Numbered from the stretch's first letter, positions 44,140 to 53,802 are shown. The stretch is DNA of 64,000 nucleotides from G963677445 sp963678275 (GCA_963678275.1 OY782765.1:2046001-2110000); one strand, 5' to 3'. Program-made: numbers and translations. The notes: generated from the sequence alone by a model not told the origin.

Positions 44140-45396
44140 TCATGTAACCTCCTCTAAAATTTCGGAAAGCCCCCTGGTTATATTCTTCCGGTCGAATTTT
44201 CTGATTTCTTCGAAATCAACTGGCCCGGTATCCTGAATGTCAAAACTCTCAGCCGCGCTGTCGGAATAATTATACAATCTTCCAACGCCTGTCTTTTTCA
44301 ATATTTCCGCAACCTCATCATTGTCATCCCCAAATGCTATAACCCGCTTTCCGGTTCGTATATACTCAAATAATTTACCGGGCACATGCCGGGGTTCAGT
44401 CGCGCAGACAAGAAGATATTCCGCCGATATCATTTCCCGCAGCATATCTTTATATGGCAGAAAACCTGAATAATCAGTATAGGGCGAAAGTCCGTTTTTT
44501 TCTATCTCCTGTTTGATCAGCGGACTTACAGTCCCCACAAACTTAATTCTAAGGCTGGCGCCGGTTTCAATTTTTTCTTTTACCGCCGGCCAGAAATATT
44601 TCGGATTCTGATGATCGAAAATATTACCGGCATGCAAAATTGTTTGATAGTCCTTTTTCAGCGGCTCCAGGTCTTCAAAATCATCTTCGTTGTATCCCCA
44701 GTATAAAAGTCTGTATTTTTCCTTTTCCTGTGGGTATTTATCACTGAAATAATCAATCAGTCCCTGCGTAACAAAAACTGTCTTTGAGGAGAACTTAATT
44801 ACCGATTTTTCCAGATGATTATCAATTGCGAGAACAACCTTATTTCTTTTCTGTCCTTTGTAATATGAAATATCAACCCAGGGGTCAATAAACACCGAAA
44901 CTAAAGGTATCTTAAAAAGTGAGCTTAGTTTTTTACCAAGCAAATGAACACTGTGGGGAGGGCCGTTTGTTAGAATAACATCAAACTTTTCTTTCTTTAA
45001 TATCTTTTTTGCCTCCTTCAGGCCTGGCATGTACCAGCCTATACGGGCGTCAGGAATAAAAAAAGTCATACGAAACCAGATGGCCAGTCTTTGTTTAAAG
45101 CTGTTATCGGTTTTGCTCAGGGCCTCCGAGGCAGAAAGTATTTCTCCCTTCTTTTTCCCGAGCAGTTTCCGATAGAGATCGAAAGGATCGAGAAACCCGG
45201 TTTTATAAACGGGCAAATCGGGGCTGACCTCCTTCAGCAGACTGTCATCGGGAGCTGTAAATGTATCCTCCTTAACTGTGAGCACAGAAGGCTGCCAGCC
45301 GAATTCCGGCAGAAACTTAACCATCTTAAGAGGCCAGTGAAGAGAAGCTTTTCCTGACGGAGGCCAGAAAAAGCTCAGGACCAGTACTTTTTTCAA
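44140..45396 (-). CDS. GT4-like glycosyltransferase
   Basis: Family 4-type (GT-B) glycosyltransferase, 418 aa. The N-terminal domain begins KKVLVLSFFWPPSGKASLHW, with a DVILTNGPPHSVHLLGKKL acceptor-side block. The C-terminal donor domain has YQTILHAGNIFDHQNPKYFW, VGTVSPLIKQEIE and ISAEYLLVCATEPRHVPGKLFEYIRTGKRVIAFG, with the PGKLFEY(I) stretch carrying the expected Glu. The donor sugar is unknown. It begins 1 bp after the amylase stop, so the two are co-transcribed. Confidence 0.82.
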   Translation of the reverse strand: MKKVLVLSFFWPPSGKASLHWPLKMVKFLPEFGWQPSVLTVKEDTFTAPDDSLLKEVSPDLPVYKTGFLDPFDLYRKLLGKKKGEILSASEALSKTDNSFKQRLAIWFRMTFFIPDARIGWYMPGLKEAKKILKKEKFDVILTNGPPHSVHLLGKKLSSLFKIPLVSVFIDPWVDISYYKGQKRNKVVLAIDNHLEKSVIKFSSKTVFVTQGLIDYFSDKYPQEKEKYRLLYWGYNEDDFEDLEPLKKDYQTILHAGNIFDHQNPKYFWPAVKEKIETGASLRIKFVGTVSPLIKQEIEKNGLSPYTDYSGFLPYKDMLREMISAEYLLVCATEPRHVPGKLFEYIRTGKRVIAFGDDNDEVAEILKKTGVGRLYNYSDSAAESFDIQDTGPVDFEEIRKFDRKNITRGLSEILEEVT

Positions 45397-45397
45397 T

Positions 45398-47263
45398 CTA
45401 TTTCTCCCTGACCAGAATTCTTCCCCAATATGGTTTCACTTCAATTTGACCGGGCTTAATTTCCATCCCGGTGGCGGCGTCAATATAAGATTTTCCATCT
45501 GTGTGTTTTGCGTCCAGCTTCTGATCTTTACCGGTATTGTTAATTATTACAAGTACGTACTGACCTTCATATTCCCTTGAGAAAGCGTATAACCCTTCAT
45601 TTTCCGCGAGAACAGTATTGAAATTTCCTTTCTGAAGCGCTTTATATTTATTTCTTATACCAATATATTTTTTGATATGGTCATATAGATTCTCATTATA
45701 ATATACCCTGTTCTGTTCCTTTCGCGGAGACTGGTCAGGATTAACAGTTTCCGGCTCATAATTCATATCAGGCCATACCATTGGTTTCCGGCAGCAGGGG
45801 TCATTGGCGCCCCACATTCCCGCTTCATCGCCATAGTAGATCATCGGGGCTCCGAGATATGACATCTGGAATATGACCATCAATTTATAAATATTGATTT
45901 CATGTTCATCGGGTCTTCTGGTTTCATAATTTTTATTTGCCGCTCTTGTTTTTTCATAATATGAACCCCAGTTGCGCATTGGCCCGATATTTTTATTAAC
46001 AATATGTGAGAGGATCCTCTGCGTATCATGACTTCCAAGCAGGTTCTGCATCACATAAGCGACACATAAAGGATAAGCTTCGCGCAGCTCCTTAAGCTGC
46101 CTGTCAAATTCTACGGTATTTATTTTATTTGAATCAGATATGAAATATTCTTCGCATGAAAAGGCGAAGTTATAGTTCATTACAGCGTCAAACTCATCTC
46201 CTTCAAGAAATGGGATATTATAGTCGATAGGCTCAATAATCTCGGCGGTAATATATGATTCAGGGTTGACCGATTTGACCTTTTGCCTCCAGTCTTTCCA
46301 GAAACCATGTCCAATCATAAAAGCGACATCCAGACGCCAGCCATCTATTCCGTCCGATGGATCGCCGTCGCCGTCAGGGTCCATCCATCTTTCCGTAATA
46401 TCAAATATATACTTTTTCGGAGGTCCCGCTATTCCGGTTGAATCCTGGTAAAGTTCCGGCAGTTCCTTCACCCCGTACCATCCTGAATATTCAAACTTCG
46501 TTCCCTTTTTCTCATCATCCCACGATAATATTTTGAACCAGTCTTTATATTTTGATTTCTGCTGTTTTTCCTTAACATCTATAAAAGCGGGGGAATTTAA
46601 TCCCATGTGGTTAAATACACCGTCGATTATTACCCTGATATTTCTCTTGTGGGCTTCCTTCAGCAGTTCAAGAAATAATTTATCGGCAGAGGTCCAGACC
46701 CAATTTTTCGAATCGGAAAATTCTTCGCTTTCAATCAGCTTTTTATCTCCTTCCGGATCAGGTCCGAAAAAAGGATCGATATGATGATAGGTAGCGCCGT
46801 CATATTTATGCATTGAGGGAGCCTCAAAAACCGGGTTTAGATAAATCGCGCCTATTCCCATTTCTTTTATATAATCCAGTTTATCAATTATACCCTGCAG
46901 GTCACCCCCATATCTTCTTCGCTGTATATTAAAGAATACATCCTTCCCGTTTTTTTTCTCCCATTCCTGCAGCCTGTACCAGTCGGAATTCCAGGGGTGT
47001 ACTTCCCAGGCAGAGGTGAAATCATGTGGCCAGCTTCCTTTAATTGATAACAGATCAGGATCATTGCTCTCATCTGAATTTCTGAATCTTTCGGGGAAAA
47101 TCTGGTACCAGACTACCTCTTTCGCCCATTCCGGAACAAAATTTTCCGATTCCTTAACTTTTTTCATATCGCCGCTGCTCCCCTCTTCTTCTCCGGCGGT
47201 CAGACTAATGCCGGTGAAAAGAATGATAATTATAATAGATAAAGATGAAATTGAGAGTTTCAT
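45398..47263 (-). CDS. Exported GH13 alpha-amylase/neopullulanase-like enzyme
   Basis: A 621-aa glycoside hydrolase with a signal peptide (MKLSISSLSIIIIILFTGIS). GH13 regions are in order: VIIDGVFNHMG (region I), DGWRLDVAFMIG with the nucleophile Asp (II), YITAEIIEP with the acid/base Glu (III), and NLLGSHDTQRILS with the third Asp (IV). YQIFPERFRNSD and GDLQGIIDKLDYIKEMGIGAIYLNPVFEAPSMHKYDG are typical of cyclomaltodextrinase/neopullulanase-type enzymes, though no starch-binding N-domain is evident. It breaks down alpha-glucans outside the cytoplasm. It is coupled to the downstream GT4 gene and lies directly after the U32 gene. Confidence 0.9.
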   Translation of the reverse strand: MKLSISSLSIIIIILFTGISLTAGEEEGSSGDMKKVKESENFVPEWAKEVVWYQIFPERFRNSDESNDPDLLSIKGSWPHDFTSAWEVHPWNSDWYRLQEWEKKNGKDVFFNIQRRRYGGDLQGIIDKLDYIKEMGIGAIYLNPVFEAPSMHKYDGATYHHIDPFFGPDPEGDKKLIESEEFSDSKNWVWTSADKLFLELLKEAHKRNIRVIIDGVFNHMGLNSPAFIDVKEKQQKSKYKDWFKILSWDDEKKGTKFEYSGWYGVKELPELYQDSTGIAGPPKKYIFDITERWMDPDGDGDPSDGIDGWRLDVAFMIGHGFWKDWRQKVKSVNPESYITAEIIEPIDYNIPFLEGDEFDAVMNYNFAFSCEEYFISDSNKINTVEFDRQLKELREAYPLCVAYVMQNLLGSHDTQRILSHIVNKNIGPMRNWGSYYEKTRAANKNYETRRPDEHEINIYKLMVIFQMSYLGAPMIYYGDEAGMWGANDPCCRKPMVWPDMNYEPETVNPDQSPRKEQNRVYYNENLYDHIKKYIGIRNKYKALQKGNFNTVLAENEGLYAFSREYEGQYVLVIINNTGKDQKLDAKHTDGKSYIDAATGMEIKPGQIEVKPYWGRILVREK

Positions 47264-47264
47264 A

Positions 47265-48494
47265 TCATTTACCCGCGTATTTTGTTTTTACAATTTTATA
47301 TACTTTGTCATTTAATCTCAGTTTTTCGGGACATTTAAAAGTTACCTCTTCCTTTTTCAGCCCCTTTTCGGCAGGTTTATCATCCACAAATATCGAATCC
47401 GGCTCAAGTTTTACCACGCCGGTGGCATTTCCGATTATATAGATCGGATCGCCCGGGGTCAGATCACCCGCTTCAAGCAAAATATGCGCCACCTCTGCCT
47501 TTGGATAATAATGCAGAACCTTGCCAAGATATTCTTTTCGTGTTTCCGACCGGCTTCCATATTGTTCGGCAAACTCCCTGCTCCCCGGTCTGCCAAAATA
47601 AAATCCGTCCGAAAATCCGCGGTTATATACCTTTCCAAGCTCAGTAAAAAGCTTTTCTTTGATTTCCTCTGTAAGTTTGTCATCAAACCATAAATCAATA
47701 GCTTTACGGTAAACAGAAACAGTTTGTAAAATATATTCGGGACTCCTTTTTCTCCCTTCAATCTTAAATGAGCTGACGCCCGCTTCTATAAGCTGATCGA
47801 TAAATTTAATAGCGTTCAGATCTTTTGGGGACATGATATAATCTTCACCGAGGTAAAATTCCGATTCACCGCTGTCATCATAAATTTTATATTCCCGGCG
47901 GCAGGGCTGCAGGCATTCCCCCCTGTTCGCGCTTTTCCCGAAAACCTCGTGACTGAGGAAACATCTGCCGCTGACAGCGACACACATGGCGCCATGCACA
48001 AATGTCTCCACTTCAATATCAACATTCTTTATAATATTTTTAATCTTATTAAGGGTGCATTCTCTCGCCAGCACAATCCTTGAAGCCCCCAGGTTTTTAT
48101 AATATTCCGCCGCGGCGCTATTCGCGATAGAAGCCTGCGTACTTATACAGAATGGAATATCCTTTTCAACACATTTTTGAATTACAGCCTGATCCCAGCA
48201 AATGATCATTGTTATCCCCGCCAATTTGGCCGCTGTAACTATCCTTTCAAGTTCATCCAGTTCATCATCATATATTATCGTATTCAGGGTAAGATGGGTG
48301 TCAACTCCATTCTCCCGGCAAAACCGGACAATTTCAGGAAGATCTTCTGTGGTAAAATTCTTAGCCTTCGCTCGCATGTTCAGACTTTCCACCCCGAAAT
48401 ATACGGCGTCGGCTCCCGCTTTTACCGCTGTTTTAAGCATCGGCCAGTTTCCCACCGGCGCCAGCAGCTCAGGCTTTTTTCTCTTTATTTTCAT
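47265..48494 (-). CDS. U32-family protein (TrhP/YegQ-like)
   Basis: A 409-aa member of the 'peptidase U32' family. It starts KPELLAPVGNWPMLKTAVKAGADAVYFG, contains DTHLTLNTIIYDDEL, STQASIANSAAAEYYKNLGASRIVLARE, and the Cys-rich ETFVHGAMCVAVSGRCFLSHEV with ANRGECLQPCRREY, which holds the four cysteines that bind an Fe-S cluster in TrhP/RlhA-type members. Those enzymes help hydroxylate tRNA or rRNA; a true collagenase role is not supported. Its stop lies 1 bp from the amylase gene start, implying one transcript. Confidence 0.88.
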   Translation of the reverse strand: MKIKRKKPELLAPVGNWPMLKTAVKAGADAVYFGVESLNMRAKAKNFTTEDLPEIVRFCRENGVDTHLTLNTIIYDDELDELERIVTAAKLAGITMIICWDQAVIQKCVEKDIPFCISTQASIANSAAAEYYKNLGASRIVLARECTLNKIKNIIKNVDIEVETFVHGAMCVAVSGRCFLSHEVFGKSANRGECLQPCRREYKIYDDSGESEFYLGEDYIMSPKDLNAIKFIDQLIEAGVSSFKIEGRKRSPEYILQTVSVYRKAIDLWFDDKLTEEIKEKLFTELGKVYNRGFSDGFYFGRPGSREFAEQYGSRSETRKEYLGKVLHYYPKAEVAHILLEAGDLTPGDPIYIIGNATGVVKLEPDSIFVDDKPAEKGLKKEEVTFKCPEKLRLNDKVYKIVKTKYAGK

Positions 48495-48736
48495 CTATTA
48501 CAATTTTATTAAAAAATTATCAAAATCCAGGTTCTAATCATAAATATAATATCCATTAATATGCAAACATCATTAGTAATCAAAAAAGTCAAATCACCCT
48601 TAAATAAATATTAAAGCGCCAAAAATTCCCAATAAAAACTCAAACGCGGAATCGATATTATTTAAACTTCCCATGCTGGCGAAACCAGAATTAGAAGAAA
48701 TAACAAAAGAAATGATCACACTTTTAATCGTAATCA

Positions 48737-49078
48737 TAGACTGGTAAGCCAGAAGTAAAAAGTGGTTAGTGTAGAGTGAAGAGTGAAGAATGAAAACAAT
48801 TCTCTGATTTATTAAAAAATCCGATTTCGATGACGACTTCGATTTGGATTTCAACCGGGTGTGTTAAATTCTTTAATCCCCGTCATCCTGCTGTGCTTTT
48901 TTTCAGCGGTCCCTATTATATTCCGCTGAAAAAAAATTGTCCTGTTGAATAAGGTTAATAAGGTTTAGATTGGTCGGGTGGTTTCCTGTGCTACTAAGGT
49001 GAAAAAATAAAGAATAAGGTTTCTTTGAGTTTTTTCGTGGGATTTTGTGTTTTGGTGATTTAGTGGCTTTTCTTCCAC
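48737..49078. repeat. Long direct repeat, copy 1
   Basis: Starts TAGACTGG...AGCCAGAAGT, runs through CCGATTTCGATGACGACTTC, GAATAAGGTTAATAAGGTTT, CTACTAAGGTGAAAAA and TTTCGTGGGATTTTGTGTTT. The same order of blocks is seen at 49678-50008. Confidence 0.75.
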
Positions 49079-49193
49079 CTCAATCAACGAAATCTGCGTA
49101 ATCAAAAAAACTACGGTAGTCTTTGTCTTTTTAATTGTTCATTGTTCATTATTAATTGTTAATTGCATTTTTGCCATTTTGCGTAGAATATAA
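49025..49193. repeat. Dispersed repeat 'TCGTGGGATTT', copy B
   Basis: Closest relative of 42061-42215, sharing CAATCAACGAAATC, AATTGTTCATT and TTTTTGCCATTTTGCG in the same order and spacing. Confidence 0.7.
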
Positions 49194-49230
49194 CTTCTTA
49201 TGGAATAGACTGGTTGAGCCAGAAATAATG
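49167..49230. repeat. TTTTGCCATTTTGCG unit, copy 1
   Basis: About 60 bp: TTTTGCCATTTTGCGTAGA, AACTTCTTATGGAATAGACT, then GGTTGAGCCAGAAAT. Further copies lie at 49437-49495 and 49636-49697, with partial ones at 42192-42215 and 26200-26229. Confidence 0.7.
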
Positions 49231-49301
49231 AGGAATTACGTCCTCCGCGGCGGATAAAAATGACGAATTGGTTTTCCCAGGAATATATTTTTTGAATAGA
49301 A

Positions 49302-49392
49302 TCTGCTTTGGAGAAGCAGCATTATTGCGGAACGTCCCCATGGGGTAGTAATGAACAAAAAAATTTAGTAAGATCCCTGTAGGGGATCAACA
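49302..49392. repeat. Dispersed hairpin element, second copy
   Basis: CTGCTTTGGAGAAGCAG and GATCCCTGTAGGGGATC palindromes in the same layout as 26487-26585. Confidence 0.55.
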
Positions 49393-49436
49393 GAGCTAAG
49401 CTAAGGAAAAACTACAATCCGAATTGTTGCCAAAAA

Positions 49437-49495
49437 TTTTGCCATTTTGCGTAGAGTTTAACTTCTTATGGAATAATCTGGAAGTGCCGGAAAAA
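49437..49495. repeat. TTTTGCCATTTTGCG unit, copy 2
   Basis: Same unit with TGGAATAATCTGGAAGTGCC at its 3' half. Confidence 0.7.
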
Positions 49496-49635
49496 AATTG
49501 AATCCGAACAAAGAATCGTACTCGTTCTCGTAATCGTACTTCGTTCTCGTCTTTACCAAAACACCCGGATTATTCGAGAACGAGAACGATTACGAGTACC
49601 GCTTCGCCCCCAGGGGGATGTTCCATGTGTACGAT

Positions 49636-49697
49636 AAAATTTTGCCATTTTGCGTACAATTTAACTCCTTACGGAATAGACTGGCCGAGCCAGAAAT
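49636..49697. repeat. TTTTGCCATTTTGCG unit, copy 3
   Basis: Same unit with ACGGAATAGACTGGCCGAGC at its 3' half; it leads directly into long repeat copy 2. Confidence 0.7.
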
Positions 49698-50008
49698 GAA
49701 GACCGGGTAGTGGAGAAGAGGAAAAAAACACTTCTCAATTTTTTAATAAACCGATTTCGATGACGATTTCGATTTGAATTTCGATGGCTAACTTATATCC
49801 GGTCAATCTTTTGAATCCCTGTAATCCTGTTCTCTGCTTTTTACGCGAGCATTAGAAAATCCCGATGGAAATATTGCCTGTTTGAATAAGGTTAATAAGG
49901 TTTAATTTTGATGGGTGGTTACCTCTGCTACTAAGGTTAAAAATAAAGAATAAGGTTCTTTTGAGTTTTTTCGTGGGATTTTGTGTTTTGGTGATTTTGT
50001 GGCATTTT
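49678..50008. repeat. Long direct repeat, copy 2
   Basis: Same block order as 48737-49078, including CGATTTCGATGACGATTTCG, GAATAAGGTTAATAAGGTTT and TTTCGTGGGATTTTGTGTTT. It ends 9 bp before the Fic gene stop. Confidence 0.75.
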
Positions 50009-50017
50009 TTCAGCAAG

Positions 50018-50923
50018 TTAATCACTCCCGGATAATTTTCTCCATCTCAACTTCCTTATATCCTCCGCAATAACATTCAGAGTATCTATAAGAGAATCTG
50101 CTATAAAATTTATAAAACCGGAAGGTCCCTCAATATCCGCATTTCTCAGTGAGTAAATATAATCTTCTCTTTTTTCGTTTTCGATAACCGCCGGAGGAAT
50201 TCCTTTTTTTATCAGTATCAGATTCATCAGCAGTCTTGCTCCCCGTCCGTTTCCATCATCAAAAGGATGAATCCTCACAAAATTATAATGAGCGATCGCC
50301 GCTACAATTACAGGATGCTGAGTTTCGATATTATCATTTATCCAGTTAACAAGAAATTCCATTTGGGGCCTGACTTGTTCAGGCTCAACATATTTATGAA
50401 TACTCCCGTCTCTCTGGAGAACGTGATTGGCAAATTGTTTATATTCTCCCGCGCGGGCCGGTTTATTTGTTTTATTACCAAACTGATCGACTGCCGGAGT
50501 TGATTTTATACCGGAAAGAAGAAAGGCGTTAAATTCTTTTATTATACTCTCACTTATAAACCTCTCGCCCCTGATTACATCATACAAAAAATCAATTGCT
50601 TCAACGTGGTTTTGTGTCTCAATAAAATCTTTCAACGGTTTTCCCTTAACGGTCAATCCTTCCCTGATAAAAAATAAAGTTTCGTCAAACGTAAGAGTAT
50701 TCCCCTCGATGGCATTTGAATTATAAGTCCATGATATTTTTAATTTCTCCTGAATTTTATCCCATAAATCCCCCTCATCGGACTTGTTTTTTCTTATAAA
50801 ATCAGCAAGCTCATCGATTCCATTCAGCTTTTTTGCCAGATTCTGATCAGGACAAAATTCATAGTTCCTGTTTTGAAAACTGGTTGCATTTTTTTCCGGG
50901 ATATCACTCATTTTTTCAACCAT
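50018..50923 (-). CDS. Fic-domain AMPylating protein, self-inhibited type
   Basis: Fic proteins transfer AMP (or a related group) from ATP to hydroxyl residues of target proteins. 301 aa. The active-site motif is complete: HPFDDGNGRGAR at 219-230, with catalytic His219. Upstream, YNSNAIEGNT (about 67-76) contains the S/TxxxE(G/N) inhibitory motif with Glu73, which places it among Fic proteins with an N-terminal inhibitory helix. A winged-helix-like C-terminus is short or missing. It is a stand-alone gene beside repeats, with no antitoxin partner visible. A housekeeping target is as likely as a toxin role. Confidence 0.9.
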   Translation of the reverse strand: MVEKMSDIPEKNATSFQNRNYEFCPDQNLAKKLNGIDELADFIRKNKSDEGDLWDKIQEKLKISWTYNSNAIEGNTLTFDETLFFIREGLTVKGKPLKDFIETQNHVEAIDFLYDVIRGERFISESIIKEFNAFLLSGIKSTPAVDQFGNKTNKPARAGEYKQFANHVLQRDGSIHKYVEPEQVRPQMEFLVNWINDNIETQHPVIVAAIAHYNFVRIHPFDDGNGRGARLLMNLILIKKGIPPAVIENEKREDYIYSLRNADIEGPSGFINFIADSLIDTLNVIAEDIRKLRWRKLSGSD

Positions 50924-50980
50924 TTTTTTATATCACGTATAGTAAATTCATAATTCACCATTCATAATTCACCATTTAAA

Positions 50981-52618
50981 TCATTTCCTCCCCGGCATCT
51001 CCATTATCTGGTGCTCAAATTTGAAGATAGAAATTTCATTGAACATCCACTTAATCAGCTCGGGGCCATATTTATTGGCAAAATAGGTGAAATTTATTTC
51101 CCGTTCCTGCAGGCTGCCCGCCGGAAATATAGACATCCTTAGTTTGTTTACCTGGCGCAGCGCGGTTTCATGCCTTCTTTCATCAGCTTTTATCGTTTTC
51201 TCTTTCAGCACCTGAAGCCCCTGGAGATTCCGATTCAGTGTTTTTTCCACAACGTCAGTAAGCGTTTTATCGATTTTGCTCAATTCCACATCAATCTTAT
51301 TAAAAACAGCTATAATCTCCTTTTCACTGCTTTTAAATAATTCAGCCGAATCTATATCGGAAACCTGGTCAATCACCCTTTTAGTAAGAAGTTTTTCCTC
51401 ATTAAAAATATCGCTGTAATCAAGATCAAGTTTTTCCATTACTCTTTTCACCGGAGTTTCGATAATTGTGGCTGAGGCCCGTGGAAAAATAACCGGAGCA
51501 TTCAGATTATAAGCTTCGTATAAAGGCATCACCTGGGAAAAATAACTTATCTCACCCGGCCCTCCTATATACGCCCCGGTGGGGAAAAGATAATCCTGGC
51601 ATATTGGTCTTAATAAAACATTGGGGCTAAATAACTCAGGATTGTTTTCAGCAATTTCGATTATCTCTTCCAACGAAAACTTTTTTCTTTTACCTTTCAG
51701 TGAAAATCCCTCCTCATCAGGTTCAACCAGGTATCTGCCCCCCTGTTCCTGAAAGAACAGGTTTACCGGCTTAACCTTTACCTGCGCGTGATAAAGTTCT
51801 TCCACCTCGGCGCTTCTGTTAATAACCATATCTGTGTGTTTCCTGAACTCTTTTAATTCTTTCAGGAACAGGGGTCTTAACAACTCTTTGGCTTCTTTCT
51901 GCTGAGGGCTGAAAATTACAAGTCCGTAATCGTCAAATAATTCAGTGAGCAAACTTCTGAAGGATTCTTCAAAGGTAGCTCCCTTGTAATAACAATATCT
52001 TAATAGTTTAAGCAATGCTTCCTTAAACTCACTTTCCCTGAGATCTTTTTCCAGGGACCCAAATACTGTTGCCATATTTTCATTAAATTGGATATCGGCG
52101 ACACTGCCCCTGTTTATTTCGGCTTCGAGACCATCATCATAACTTATGGTTTTAATTTCACCAGCCTGGTCAAGAATATTAAAACTCTTCACCTCCTCAA
52201 AATCATGATCATTTCCTTCGAGCCAGAAAACCGGAACAAATGTATAATCATCAAAATTATCGCGCAGATAACTGCATAACTTGATAGCGGTAATTATTTT
52301 ATAAAATGTATATAGAGGTCCCCCCATCAAACCAAGCTGCTGACCTGTCACCACAGCTATTGTATTCTTTTCACGCAAAGCCTCAATATTTCTGCTTGTA
52401 AGGGATGATATTTTAACTTTGCTGTATTGGTGCTCCAATACCCTGAAAAGCCCTTCCCGGTTCCTTTTTGTATCAGATGAAACCGCCTCAAATAGTTTGC
52501 CATAACTCTCAATATCTCTGAAATTCCAGGGATAAAATTTTTCTACATTTTCAAATTCATATAGATAATCGAGAAAAAGATTATGGTGACCGGGTATATC
52601 TGAAAAGCTGATAAACAT
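50981..52618 (-). CDS. bshC: Bacillithiol biosynthesis cysteine-adding enzyme BshC
   Basis: Last step of bacillithiol synthesis: attaches cysteine to glucosamine-malate. 545 aa, usual length. The Rossmann-like N-terminal half shows NTIAVVTGQQLGLMGGPLYTFYKIITAIKL, FVPVFWLEGNDHDFEEVKS and GLVIFSPQQKEAKELLRP. RPICQDYLFPTGAYIGGPGEISYFSQ is the conserved mid-protein block, followed by a long coiled coil and a short C-terminal segment. bshA and bshB are not in the window. It implies a low-molecular-weight thiol other than glutathione. Confidence 0.93.
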   Translation of the reverse strand: MFISFSDIPGHHNLFLDYLYEFENVEKFYPWNFRDIESYGKLFEAVSSDTKRNREGLFRVLEHQYSKVKISSLTSRNIEALREKNTIAVVTGQQLGLMGGPLYTFYKIITAIKLCSYLRDNFDDYTFVPVFWLEGNDHDFEEVKSFNILDQAGEIKTISYDDGLEAEINRGSVADIQFNENMATVFGSLEKDLRESEFKEALLKLLRYCYYKGATFEESFRSLLTELFDDYGLVIFSPQQKEAKELLRPLFLKELKEFRKHTDMVINRSAEVEELYHAQVKVKPVNLFFQEQGGRYLVEPDEEGFSLKGKRKKFSLEEIIEIAENNPELFSPNVLLRPICQDYLFPTGAYIGGPGEISYFSQVMPLYEAYNLNAPVIFPRASATIIETPVKRVMEKLDLDYSDIFNEEKLLTKRVIDQVSDIDSAELFKSSEKEIIAVFNKIDVELSKIDKTLTDVVEKTLNRNLQGLQVLKEKTIKADERRHETALRQVNKLRMSIFPAGSLQEREINFTYFANKYGPELIKWMFNEISIFKFEHQIMEMPGRK

Positions 52619-52659
52619 TATTGATCCATCTGTTTTTTTTCAAAAATTAATTTAAACAT

Positions 52660-53802
52660 TTATTGTTTAATTTGGGATTTTTCTTCGGAAGCCAGTGAGA
52701 GGACATATTTTTTATAATAGGAATAAATGAGAAAAGTTACCGGGAGAGCAATAAGCAGCCCCAGCATCCCGAGAAGTTTCCCCCAAATAGAAAGAGAGAG
52801 AAGCATGACCACCGGACTCAATCCGAGAGCCTCCCCCATAATTTTGGGCGTCAGAATACTATCCTGAATAATCTGAACTGCGATAAAGACTATCGCGATA
52901 AGACCGAGCATAATCCAGAAACTGTCCCCTGTTTCGAGCGAATGAAGCAGAGCGAGAAATAACGCGGGAATCAGACCGATATTCTGCATGTATGGTATCA
53001 TATTAAGCAGACCGATAAAAAGCCCGAGCACAATACCAAGCGGCAGACCGATTATAACAAATCCTATCGCGAATAATACTCCCACAGAAAGAGCGATCAG
53101 GGACTGCGCCCTGAAATATCTGCTCATTGCTGAGGTAAAATCTTCAATCACTTCCAGTGTTTTTTCTTTGTAGGATGGAGGAATCAGGTCCCGGCTTCCT
53201 TCCATAAATTTTTCATAATCGAGCAGAATAAAAATCAAATAAAGGAGAATTACGGCGAGCCCGAAAAATCCTATCAGAAAACTGATCGCGCCTGAAAATA
53301 CTCCCCATAATCCGGGGAATATCTTTTGCACAGCTTCATTTAATATGCTGCCAATCTTTTCAGGAGTAAAAAATTCGATAAGCTGATCGCTTTGAATAAG
53401 CTCCTTAATATATTGCCAGACTTCAGGCGGAAGGATTTCCCTCGATTTCTGGTCAAGATTGGCGTCAGCCACAAGCTGCCTGAGCAGATGCCCCATATGA
53501 ATGATCTCATCAACAACAGCGGGAATTAAAAACATCATTAAAATAGTCAAGAGCATCGTCATTGAAAGAAGAGCCAGTGTAACCGAAAGAATACGGTTTC
53601 TAACCCTCAGCTTCCGCTGAAATAAAAGCACCAGAGGATTGATCATGTAGGCAAGGATTACCGCCGCGACAAACGGGATAAGAACGTCACTAAGATAATC
53701 AACCGCTGTTATCAGTCCCCAAAGCATAGCCAGGGTTATGGCAAGTCTTATTACCCGGTCAAAAGTAAATTCCTTATCGCCTGTTAAGAATTTCATGCTC
53801 AT
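52660..53802 (-). CDS. AI-2E family transporter (PerM-like)
   Basis: Membrane protein of 380 aa with about eight TM helices. DVLIPFVAAVILAYMINPLV near the N-terminus, IGLPLGIVLGLFIGLLNMIPYMQNIGLIPALFLAL, and ILTPKIMGEALGLSPVVMLLSLSIWGKLLGMLGLLIALPV are the signature blocks of the AI-2E/PerM family. Members export small molecules or act as Na+/H+ antiporters; the substrate cannot be told here. The start overlaps the Nudix gene stop by 29 bp, so the two are coupled. Confidence 0.88.
   Translation of the reverse strand: MSMKFLTGDKEFTFDRVIRLAITLAMLWGLITAVDYLSDVLIPFVAAVILAYMINPLVLLFQRKLRVRNRILSVTLALLSMTMLLTILMMFLIPAVVDEIIHMGHLLRQLVADANLDQKSREILPPEVWQYIKELIQSDQLIEFFTPEKIGSILNEAVQKIFPGLWGVFSGAISFLIGFFGLAVILLYLIFILLDYEKFMEGSRDLIPPSYKEKTLEVIEDFTSAMSRYFRAQSLIALSVGVLFAIGFVIIGLPLGIVLGLFIGLLNMIPYMQNIGLIPALFLALLHSLETGDSFWIMLGLIAIVFIAVQIIQDSILTPKIMGEALGLSPVVMLLSLSIWGKLLGMLGLLIALPVTFLIYSYYKKYVLSLASEEKSQIKQ

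Larger units (their letters stand above)
48495..50017. other. 1.5-kb repeat-dense intergenic region
   Basis: No credible gene. Most of the stretch consists of dispersed repeats: a pair of about 330 bp (48737-49078 and 49678-50008), three copies of a unit of about 60 bp (49167-49230, 49437-49495, 49636-49697), one hairpin-type element (49302-49392) and a TCGTAATCG-rich inverted pair (49516-49600). Confidence 0.65.

Noticed and set aside
47265..48494. Secreted collagenase
   Set aside because: The U32 family label is historical; there is no signal peptide, and the Cys cluster points to an RNA-modification role.
48495..50017. Possible CRISPR array or tandem satellite
   Set aside because: Repeat units are irregular in length and spacing, with diverged copies and no uniform spacers; no cas gene is nearby.
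50018..50923. Fic toxin of a toxin-antitoxin pair
   Set aside because: The inhibitory motif is within the same protein and no small antitoxin gene adjoins it.
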